Source: Symbiodinium natans
Lineage: Eukaryota; Sar; Dinophyceae; Suessiales; Symbiodiniaceae
NCBI GenBank assembly: GCA_905221605.1
Contig: CAJNDS010000759.1
Coordinates: forward strand, 64,001 to 75,616
Reading direction: 5' to 3'
Length of the DNA: 11,616 nucleotides
Under the pieces are notes generated by a model. It saw only the letters and a program-made list of their open reading frames with translations, was not told the origin of the DNA and did no database searches. The translations under genes and the position numbers were made by a program. Below, in pieces: positions 6,490 to 11,586 of the stretch (the stretch's first letter is position 1; the number at the start of each line of letters is the position of its first letter).

Positions 6490-6571
6490 TGAGGGTTTGG
6501 GGGTTTAGGGTTTTGGGGTTTCACAGGGTTCGGGCCAAAGCCCGACACAAAACACCCTAACCCCCAAAACC
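6490..6571. repeat. telomere-like inverted junction with hairpin apex
   Basis: A G-rich tract (6490-6520) is followed by C-rich words (6553-6571). GGTTTTGGGG (6509-6518) pairs perfectly with CCCCAAAACC (6562-6571), and the centre CGGGC-CAAA-GCCCG (6531-6544) is a perfect 5-bp stem with a tetraloop. Confidence 0.7.
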
Positions 6572-6574
6572 TTA

Positions 6575-6710
6575 AGGGTTTCGGATTTAGGTTTAGTTTA
6601 GGGTTTAGGCTGGGTGTTTTAGGGTTTGGCTTTAGGGTTTTGAAGATTAGGGTTGTTTAGAAGTTTAGCTGGTTTGGGGCTGTTTAGGGTTTAGAAGCTT
6701 TGGTTTGGGC
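6575..6710 (+). repeat. degenerate TTTAGGG tract
   Basis: Scattered TTTAGGG, TTTAGAAG and TTTGG words, fading into unique AT-rich DNA at 6711-6815. Confidence 0.7.
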
Positions 6711-6817
6711 CTTGAGGGCTATATTGTTTATTCTGGGAGTGGACTCGGGGGGACTTACTGGAAGGTATTTTATTATTAGGTTGTATTCATTTCAGAGGCC
6801 ATGAAAGAGGAGGCCCT

Positions 6818-7010
6818 GGAACAGTTCTAGTCTGTTCCGGGTACCGTCAAAGAGTGTGCAAAACAACATGCCCTGGAACAGTTCTAGTCTGTTCCGGAGC
6901 AGAAAACCAGGCCCCGGAACAGTTCCAGAACAGTTCCGGAACAGTTCCGCTTTGTTTCGGGATTTTGCCCCAAAAACGTACGCCCTGGAACTGTTCTAGT
7001 TTGTTCTGGA
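6818..7010. repeat. cluster of GGAACAG/CTGTTCC palindromic modules
   Basis: Two identical modules, GGAACAG-TTCTAGT-CTGTTCC, at 6818-6838 and 6875-6895. Then three contiguous 11-mers of [GA]GAACAGTTCC at 6916-6926, 6927-6937 and 6938-6948. A diverged module starts GGAACTGTTCTAG at 6987. Each is an inverted repeat. They could be protein-binding half-sites or a degenerate satellite. The minus frame over them is a repeat artefact. Confidence 0.85.
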
Positions 7011-7250
7011 GCATATGAAAACAAGGTTGTTTTTTTCTTATTATCTTCTGTTGTTTTTTTAAACATTTTTCATATTTGTTATGCTGTTATTTTGTGATAT
7101 ATATATATATATGTACATATTTCATTGTTATATTGCTATATTGTTATCTTGTTGTATTGGTATCTTGTTATCTTGTTATTTTGCTATATTGCTATATTGT
7201 TATATTGCTGTATTGTGTTTTTACTGTCATAGTATTCTATTCTTCATAAA
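7011..7250 (+). repeat. AT-rich microsatellite block
   Basis: (AT)n around 7097-7112, then repeats of TTGTTATCTTG and TTGCTATATTG to about 7215. The 82-codon hydrophobic frame (7081-7329) is Ile/Leu/Tyr/Cys-rich because of this low complexity and is not a credible membrane protein. Confidence 0.85.
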
Positions 7251-7387
7251 TCATAAAATGGCATTATTCACAACGTGGACATTTTCCTCAGGGGACAAAG
7301 AGTCTCTAAAGGAGTTCCAAGGTCTATAAGTCTATAGCTTATATAGGCTATAGGCCTATCCTGCCTCTCCATTCGGGATGACGGAAG

Positions 7388-7432
7388 CCCTCTCCGGCGC
7401 GCTTTTGGCTCACGAAAGTGCGCTGGGGAGGG
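7388..7432 (+). repeat. hairpin 1 (18-bp stem, 9-nt loop)
   Basis: Arms 7388-7405 and 7415-7432, loop TGGCTCACG. Three positions are G-T opposed and the rest Watson-Crick. Confidence 0.85.
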
Positions 7433-7545
7433 TTTTCGTGGCTCAGGGACAGAGGGGATCCAAAAGGAGTTCGATAGTCTAAGTGTCTATAGCCTATATT
7501 GGCTACAGGCTATAGGTCCATACTGCCTCTCCTTTCGGGATGACG

Positions 7546-7598
7546 AAAACCCTCTCCGGCGCACTTTTGGCTCACGAAAGTGCGCCGGAGAGGGTTTT
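7546..7598 (+). repeat. hairpin 2 (perfect 22-bp stem)
   Basis: AAAACCCTCTCCGGCGCACTTT at 7546-7567 is the exact reverse complement of 7577-7598, with loop TGGCTCACG. Confidence 0.92.
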
Positions 7599-7682
7599 TG
7601 TGGCTCAGGGGACAGAGGGGATCCAAGTTCTATAGTCTATGGCTATAGGTCTATCCTGCCTCTCCCATTTTGGATGACGATA

Positions 7683-7735
7683 AAAACCCTCTCCGGTGCA
7701 CTTTTGGCTCACGAAAGTGCGCCGGGGAGGGTTTT
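7683..7735 (+). repeat. hairpin 3 (22-bp stem with two T-G pairs)
   Basis: Arms 7683-7704 and 7714-7735, same loop. Confidence 0.9.
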
Positions 7736-7821
7736 CGTGGCTCAGGGACAGAGGGGATCCAAGTTCTACACTCTATGGCTATAGGTCTATCCTGCCTCTC
7801 CATTTTGGATGACGATGAAAA

Positions 7822-7866
7822 CCCTCTCCGGCGCACTTTTGGCTCACGAAAGTGCGCCGGGGAGGG
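7822..7866 (+). repeat. hairpin 4 (18-bp stem with one T-G pair)
   Basis: Arms 7822-7839 and 7849-7866, same loop. Confidence 0.9.
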
Positions 7867-7943
7867 TTTTTGTGGCTCAGGGGACAGAGGGGATCCAGGT
7901 TCTATAGTCTATGGCTATAGGTCTATCCTGCCTCTCCATTTTG

Positions 7944-8231
7944 GATTGCCACTGACACACCAAAGAGGCTATTGCCTCGTTTCGGCCTAAGGATTGCCAC
8001 TGACACGCCAAAGAGGCCATTGCCTCGTTTCGGCCCAATGATTGCCACTGACACGCCAAAGAGGCCATTGCCTCGTTTCGGCCCAATGATTGCCACTGAC
8101 ACACAAAAGAGGCCATTGCCTCATTTCGGCCCAATGATTGCCACTGACATACCAAAGAGGCCATTGCCTCGTTTCGGCCCAATGATTGCCACTGACACAC
8201 CAAAGAGACCATTGCCTCGTTTCGGCCCAAT
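7944..8231 (+). repeat. 48-bp satellite, six exact-length units
   Basis: Units at 7944, 7992, 8040, 8088, 8136 and 8184, all 48 bp: GATTGCCACTGACACGCC, AAAGAGGCCATTGCCTCG, TTTCGGCCCAAT. 48 = 16 codons, so both strands carry long periodic frames (+ 7972-8268, repeat PRFGPMIATDTPKRPL; - 7877-8248, repeat MASLACQWQSLGRNEA). Neither has a believable start region or a known fold. The unit contains the small stem GAGGC-CATT-GCCTC. Confidence 0.95.
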
Positions 8232-8242
8232 GAACTCACAGG

Positions 8243-8372
8243 TTCCATTTACAGGATTTGCGACGTGATTTGCTACATGCCCTTTTCCATTTACAGGATT
8301 TGCGACGTGATTTGCTACATGCCCCTTTTCCTTTACAGGATTTGCGCCGTGATTTCCTACATGCCTTTTCCC
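8243..8372 (+). repeat. 42-bp satellite, three units
   Basis: TTACAGGATTTGCGACGTGA starts units at 8249, 8291 and 8333 (exactly 42 apart). A -1 and a +1 base change around unit 3 cancel. The minus frame (8236-8439) gives a basic 14-residue repeat, ACSKSRRKSCKWKR. 42 is a multiple of three, so coding is not required. Confidence 0.93.
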
Positions 8373-8404
8373 CTCCCATGCCCCCAGATATGTAGCTGAC
8401 AGTC

Positions 8405-8427
8405 AAAGAGGCCATTGCCTGAAATAA
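8405..8427 (-). repeat. right terminal inverted repeat (23 bp)
   Basis: AAAGAGGCCATTGCCTGAAA plus TAA, exact reverse complement of 4547-4569. It is preceded by GACAGTC, matching the inner part of the left repeat (GACTGTC in copy 3) after a deletion of about 10 bases. Confidence 0.9.
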
Positions 8428-8472
8428 CCCAAACCCCAAACCCTAAACCCTAAACCCCAATCCCTAAAACCT
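8428..8472 (-). repeat. CCCTAAA tract outside the right end
   Basis: CCCAAACCCCAAACCC then CCCTAAA units. Same orientation as the tract on the left side of the composite. Confidence 0.88.
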
Positions 8473-8482
8473 CATTCGGGAG

Positions 8483-8566
8483 ATGCCAAGACCCTGCGAG
8501 GCCATCGCACAACTGCGGGAGCGAGCGGTGGAAAGAAAAGGTGATGAAGGCTTGGGGCTTATGTAG
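8483..8566 (+). other. short ATG frame between two telomere-like tracts
   Basis: MPRPCEAIAQLRERAVERKG followed by DEGLGLM, ended by the first TAG of the TTTAGGG array. Charged and helix-like, 27 codons, no homologue recognised. Too short to call with confidence. Confidence 0.2.
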
Positions 8567-8729
8567 GGTTTAGGGTTTAGGGTTTAGGGTTTAGGGTTTA
8601 GGGTTTAGGGTTTAGGGTTTAGGGTTTAGGTTTAGGGTTTAGGGTTTAGGGTTTAGGGTTTAGGGTTTAGGGTTTAGGGTTTAGGGTTTAGGGTTTAGGG
8701 TTTAGGGTTTAGGGTTTAGGGATGAAGGC
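8543..8729 (+). repeat. TTTAGGG array (8564-8721) flanked by a 9-bp direct repeat
   Basis: About 22 TTTAGGG units, perfect except for one six-base unit near 8627. GATGAAGGC occurs at 8543-8551 and 8721-8729, on either side of the array plus 13 non-repeat bases at its left. Confidence 0.92.
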
Positions 8730-8798
8730 ACTCGTACTTTAGTGTTTGTACAGTGCTTAGGGTGTGCTGGGGCCTTGAGGGCATTAGGTTTTTGAAGG

Positions 8799-8855
8799 TG
8801 TTTAGGGTTTAGGATTTAAATTTTGGGCTTAGGGCTTAGGGCTTTGATTTGGGGC
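8799..8855 (+). repeat. degenerate TTTAGGG tract
   Basis: GTTTAGGGTTTAGG followed by GGGCTTAGGGCTTAGGG. Confidence 0.75.
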
Positions 8856-8870
8856 GTAGTTGTTGTGGGG

Positions 8871-9398
8871 TCATGGGTGCCCTCGATCTCTGGTGTCAGG
8901 CACCAAAACACTCGTGATCCTAACGGTGTTTTTGGGGTAGCCGGGTAGACCCCTGAGGCCCTGAAAGAGCTCAAGTCCGGAATCAGACCCTTCAGCCCAA
9001 AACTCTGAATCATGTGCAATAATGAAAGTTCCCAAACCATATGGGGGTTTCCGATAAAAGGGGTACCCGTTTTGGGGTTCCTTTAATAGGCATATGCAGC
9101 ATTTTTGGGTGTATGAGGGGTACCCCCTGTTTTCGGAAATCCCCATATCCACGACAGTGCAGCTAACAGCCTGCGTGGCGTGCCGGCAGCTGTGTGCTTG
9201 CACACTGGCTTGCGGCACAATCTTGGCACCAAGGTCTGCGGCGGAAATATTGGGGGGCGAGCCATGTCTGAGACATACCCAAGAAGCAGGATCATAGCAG
9301 CTTGCCCAAAAGGCTCCAAGAGCAAAGTCGCTTAGAATGCAGTCTGCGAAACGTACCCCATAGAATATCGGGGACAGTGCTTGGAGTTTGTTGGTCAT
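8871..9398 (-). pseudogene. 175-codon minus frame interrupted by a foldback repeat
   Basis: ATG at 9396-9398 starts MTNKLQALSPIFYGVRFADC and about 84 codons of non-repetitive, Cys- and Ala-containing sequence up to TVVD. The frame then enters the foldback element at 9148 (MGISENRGYP) and leaves it as NGYPFYRKPPYG. It ends in a Gly/Leu/Pro-rich tail (LELFQGLRGLPGYP, TGA near 8871). The first part may be an old exon. The rest is translated repeat. An overlapping 80-codon frame (9083-9325) reads the same repeat and is a shadow. No domain recognised; the frame may be open by chance. Confidence 0.3.
9039..9148. mobile_element. 110-bp foldback (MITE-like) element
   Basis: Left arm 9039-9068 (ATATGGGGGTTTCCGATAAA to GGGTACCC) pairs with right arm 9117-9148 (GGGGTACCCC to AATCCCCATAT) at about 26 of 30 positions, around a 48-base loop with CATATG. 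The right arm on the minus strand encodes MGISENRGYP. From memory, this string and relatives recur in Symbiodinium predicted proteins, which would make it a common genomic repeat. No clear target-site duplication. Confidence 0.65.
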
Positions 9399-9501
9399 AA
9401 GTTTGGCTTGTTTTTTTTTAGAGCTTATCGAGCCCGAACCCAGACCACTCCTGCTAGCTGTGTGTTTTTGGGCTTCGGGCTTGCGTTCACAGGGGCAGAC
9501 A

Positions 9502-9578
9502 GCCCTAAGTCCTAAACCCTATCAACCCCAAACCCCTAACCCTTAAACCCCTAACCCCTGAACCCTGAACCCTAAACC
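9502..9578 (-). repeat. degenerate CCCTAAA tract with CCCCTAA octamers
   Basis: AACCCCTAACCC and CCCTGAA variants. The preceding 9399-9501 is unique, with no gene. Confidence 0.85.
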
Positions 9579-9813
9579 AAGGCCTGCTTGGGCCTGTGCA
9601 GAGGGGGCGGGGGGGGGCACTGGAGTTTTGCAATGTTTAGAGGTCTTTGGGGTTTTGTTGGGGGATCTCTGTTTTTGCTTTTTTCTTCTGGTGGTTCAGA
9701 ACCCTAAGCCCTGAACCCTAAAGCCTAAGTTGAGGGGATCCGCGAGAGTGAGGCGCGCCGAGCACCCGAAGTGTTGCCCTAGCCAAACCTTGAGTCTCCC
9801 GCAGCACCCACAT
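9579..9813. other. block without a clear gene
   Basis: G-run (9602-9617), T-rich stretch (9655-9690), CCCTAAA remnant (9700-9729) and a GC-rich 80-bp block. No supported frame. Confidence 0.5.
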
Positions 9814-9965
9814 GAGGGTTTAGGGTTTTAGGGTTTTAGTGTTTTATGGTTTTAGGGCTTTAGGGTGTTAGGGTTTTAGGGTGTTTGAGGGTTTTAGGGT
9901 TTCAAGGGTTTTAGGGTTTTTAGGGCGTTAGAGGGTTTTAGGGTTTTAGGGGTTTAGGGTTTGAG
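9814..9965 (+). repeat. TTTTAGGG octamer tract
   Basis: Most units are 8 bp (GGGTTTTA) in contrast to the 7-bp units elsewhere, with TTTTATGG, TTTTAGTG and GGGTGTT variants. Confidence 0.85.
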
Positions 9966-9997
9966 AGTTTTTGTTTTTCGCAGCCCTAAACTCTCAA
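9961..9997 (+). repeat. 10-bp perfect inverted repeat
   Basis: TTGAGAGTTT (9961-9970) and AAACTCTCAA (9988-9997) around a 17-base loop, at the end of the octamer tract. Confidence 0.75.
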
Positions 9998-10120
9998 GTC
10001 GGGATCCCCCATGCCTTGGCAGGGGCTTGCGGTACGACGAGTGCCGGGACACAGTTTTTCTCCTTTGCGGAGAATGACAAGGATGCGAAACACGAAGAAC
10101 ACCCTAAACCTAGACCCTAA
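9989..10120 (+). CDS. coding-like fragment, copy C of the three-copy peptide family
   Basis: An open frame without a clear start reads IPHALAGACGTT, then SAGTQFFSFAENDKD (codons from 10040), then AKHEEHPKPRP into the CCCTAAA tract, stopping at TAA 10118-10120. The homologous part is 10022-10087. Copy B (3767-3832) differs at seven silent and five replacement codons of 22. Copy A (305-349) keeps the core SAG-QFFSF-E-DK. The shared peptide core, with C/G-rich codons, suggests one exon of a multigene family. The last residues are encoded by telomere-like repeat and are unlikely to be authentic. Function unknown; no motif of a named family seen. Confidence 0.45.
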   Translation, partial: NSQVGIPHALAGACGTTSAGTQFFSFAENDKDAKHEEHPKPRP

Positions 10121-10171
10121 ACCCTAAACCCTAAACCCTAAACCCTAAACCCTAAACCCTAAACCCTAAAC
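10103..10171 (-). repeat. CCCTAAA array
   Basis: About ten units, nearly perfect after the first two. The following 10172-10272 is unique, with no gene. Confidence 0.93.
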
Positions 10172-10272
10172 TCTTGATCTGGGAAAGTCGAGGAAGTAGA
10201 AACTTCGCCAGATGCAATCTAGGTATCATCCAAAAGTTGTTCCCCTTCAGCTCCCTTCGGAAACTGGACCAT

Positions 10273-10384
10273 GGGCTTAGGGTTTAATTAGGGTTTAGGG
10301 TTTAGGGTCTAGGGTTTAGGGTTTAGGGTTTAGGGTTCAGGGTTTAGGGTTTAGGGTTTCGGGTTTCGGGCTTTGGGGTTCAGG
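10273..10384 (+). repeat. TTTAGGG tract
   Basis: About 14 units, decaying to TTTCGGG and CTTTGGGG at the right. Its left edge TTTAATTAGGGTTTAGGG matches the left edge of the head-to-head tract at 3880. Confidence 0.9.
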
Positions 10385-10714
10385 TTTCTCCCTTTAGGGC
10401 TTTGGGCGTTCTGGCTTCGGGTTGTGCATCTCCCAGACCTCACTGACAGCAGGCCAACGCTCAGCTCAATGCTCCACACAAAGGCTCCCTGAAGCTATAT
10501 CCCCCTTGGGAGTGATTTTTTGGTTCATATAAAACACACGAAAATGGACAAAAATGTTGTTTTTATTAAGGTTCTAAGGGGAGTATAGGAAGATTCACGG
10601 AGAAGGGGCCCGGCACCTTGTAAACCCACCCTAAGCTGGTGGATGTCCCAGAAAAGTTGCAGGTTTCGATGCATCTCGTGCCTTTCCAGGGGCAATGTGT
10701 AAGCCCTATAGGCC
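10385..10714. other. block without a gene, with an AT-rich imperfect inverted repeat
   Basis: CTATATCCCCCTTGG (about 10495-10508) and CTAAGGGGAGTATAG (10574-10588) are imperfect reverse complements around an AT-rich centre (10513-10570). The outer CTCCCTGAA and TTCACGGAG extend the pairing loosely. Possibly another foldback element. The rest is unique. Confidence 0.4.
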
Positions 10715-10753
10715 CCGAACCCTAAACCCTATAAACCTTAAACCCTAAACCCT
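10715..10753 (-). repeat. CCCTAAA tract
   Basis: Five degenerate units. A two-unit remnant lies at 10835-10849. The 61-codon minus frame 10722-10907 spans both and is not called. Confidence 0.85.
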
Positions 10754-10907
10754 GCGCGTAAACAGCTCGACAACAATGCACTGCTGCCGCTCTGGGCATG
10801 TCACGCATTGCGGGCTTGCTCCTACTTCTGATGATAAACCCTAAACCCTCAAGGCCAGGATAAATAGAAATTGTAGGCGTTTCATTGCGAGTGCAATAAT
10901 CCTTCAT

Positions 10908-10941
10908 CCTTCACAGTGTAAACGCCTTCACAGTGTAAAAG
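10908..10941 (+). repeat. 17-bp tandem duplication
   Basis: CCTTCACAGTGTAAACG followed directly by CCTTCACAGTGTAAAAG. Confidence 0.9.
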
Positions 10942-11005
10942 AAAGCAGACCCCAAAAGCAAGACTCTCACGCACCAAAAGACCCCAAATGTGGAAAGAAG
11001 TCCGA

Positions 11006-11042
11006 GAAACCCTAAACCCTAAACCCTAAACCCTACACCCCC
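11006..11042 (-). repeat. CCCTAAA tract
   Basis: Five units. The neighbouring 11043-11130 is unique, with no gene. Confidence 0.88.
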
Positions 11043-11130
11043 CAGGAAGACCGGGAGATAAGTCGGCGCTGAGCCCATGGGCTTTCAGCTTGCGATCCGA
11101 CCCCACTTTAGATTTTTTCGAGTTCGGGCC

Positions 11131-11201
11131 TGGGTTTAGGGTAGGGTTTAGGGTTGAAGGGCTTTGGGGCTTTAGGATTTTAGGGCCTTAGGGTTCAGGG
11201 G
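11131..11201 (+). repeat. degenerate TTTAGGG tract
   Basis: GGGTTTAGGGT, TTTAGGATTTTAGGG and GGGTTCAGGG words. Confidence 0.8.
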
Positions 11202-11360
11202 GTTCCCGAACCCTGCCTCAGAGACGCAGGAGCTGGGACGTCTGACACTTCTTTCGCAAAGCGCCACCTGGCTTCCTGTGTGAAAAGCACGGCGTCGTCT
11301 TACTCAGAGGCTCACGGGGAAGTATACTGCCAGGCACATAAGAAGGATTCAGGGTTTTAG
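11202..11360 (+). CDS. short coding-like fragment resembling the end of a LIM zinc-finger domain
   Basis: A frame without a clear start reads VPEPCLRDAGAGTSDTSFAK, then RHLASCVKSTASSYSEAHGE, then VYCQAHKKDSGF, stopped by the TAG of the next repeat tract (11358-11360). The spacing C-x16-C-x2-H and the GEVYC word match the second zinc-binding half of LIM domains, which in the family runs H-x2-C-x2-C-x16-21-C-x2-[CHD]. Here the H-x2-C-x2-C part is imperfect (HLASC) and the first half is missing, so it would be a broken domain or one exon. The match rests on a few residues and may be coincidence. Confidence 0.3.
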   Translation, partial: VPEPCLRDAGAGTSDTSFAKRHLASCVKSTASSYSEAHGEVYCQAHKKDSGF

Positions 11361-11408
11361 GGATATAAGGTATAGGGTTTTAGGGTCTTAGGGTTTTAGG
11401 TTTTTAGC
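11349..11408 (+). repeat. TTTTAGGG octamer-type tract
   Basis: GGGTTTTAGGG words with TATAAGG and TCTTAGGG interruptions. Confidence 0.8.
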
Positions 11409-11450
11409 GTTTACGCCTTTCGTAGGCCACATCTAGCCCGGGTCAGAACT

Positions 11451-11503
11451 ACCCCTAAACCCCAAACCCCAAACCCTAAACCCTAAACGCTAAACCCTAA
11501 ACC
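11451..11503 (-). repeat. CCCTAAA tract
   Basis: About seven units with CCCCAAA and CGCTAAA variants. The block 11504-11586 has a 28-codon open frame ending at TAG 11590-11592, unsupported. Confidence 0.88.
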
Positions 11504-11586
11504 GTGAACCTCCAAGCAGTCAGTTGCCGAGGCCGAAGGTGCTGATGCGAGCAAAGAAGACCGAGGCGCCACACACGCAAGAGGTG

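Larger units (their letters stand above)
7311..7946 (+). repeat. tandem array of five ~133-162-bp units, four with a long hairpin
   Basis: The word CTGCCTCTCC marks units at 7361, 7523, 7656, 7792 and 7928 (steps 162, 133, 136, 136). Each unit has CTATAG-rich DNA, CTGCCTCTCC, GGATGACG, a hairpin, then GTGGCTCAGGGGACAGAGGGG. Unit 5 is cut at GGAT (7943-7946) and fuses straight to the 48-bp satellite. Frames such as 7670-7990 and 7651-7836 are translations of the repeat. Confidence 0.92.
4547..8427. mobile_element. candidate 3.9-kb non-autonomous element made of satellites, with 23-bp terminal inverted repeats
   Basis: The ends are a perfect 23-bp inverted repeat: 4547-4569 (TTATTTCAGG to GGCCTCTTT) and 8405-8427. 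Both face outward onto C-rich telomere-like DNA of the same orientation, as if the unit had landed in one tract. The interior is a series of tandem and inverted repeats, and no transposase-like frame is present. About 15 exact copies of AAAGAGGCC (either strand) lie inside and none was seen outside. The 48-bp satellite at 7944-8231 shares CAAAGAGGCCATTGCCT with the right end, so it probably derives from the terminus. A target-site duplication cannot be judged inside repetitive flanks. Internal telomere-like tracts (6172-6304, 6490-6710) show it is a mosaic. A chance meeting of two copies of a dispersed repeat in inverse orientation is the main alternative. Confidence 0.4.

Noticed and set aside
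6295-6560. Pro/His-rich and Val/Trp/Gly-rich frames
   Set aside because: They are products of the GGT microsatellite and G-runs.
7081-7329. 82-codon hydrophobic frame resembling a membrane peptide
   Set aside because: Low-complexity AT repeat (TTGTTAT, TTGCTAT) explains the Ile/Leu/Cys/Tyr content.
7401-7414. TTTTGGCTCA in the hairpin loop and CCATTTTGG nearby, both matching parts of the dinoflagellate spliced leader
   Set aside because: Only 9-10 bases match, the pieces are separate, CCATTTTGG is absent from units 1 and 2, and no GT donor or full leader follows.
7877-8268. 123-codon minus and 98-codon plus repetitive frames
   Set aside because: Both strands are open because the 48-bp unit is 16 codons. 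Having both is evidence against either being specifically coding.
4735-8372. CRISPR-like array
   Set aside because: Units are contiguous tandem repeats without unique spacers, in a eukaryote-type context.
10722-10907. 61-codon minus frame
   Set aside because: It runs through two CCCTAAA remnants and has no recognisable feature.
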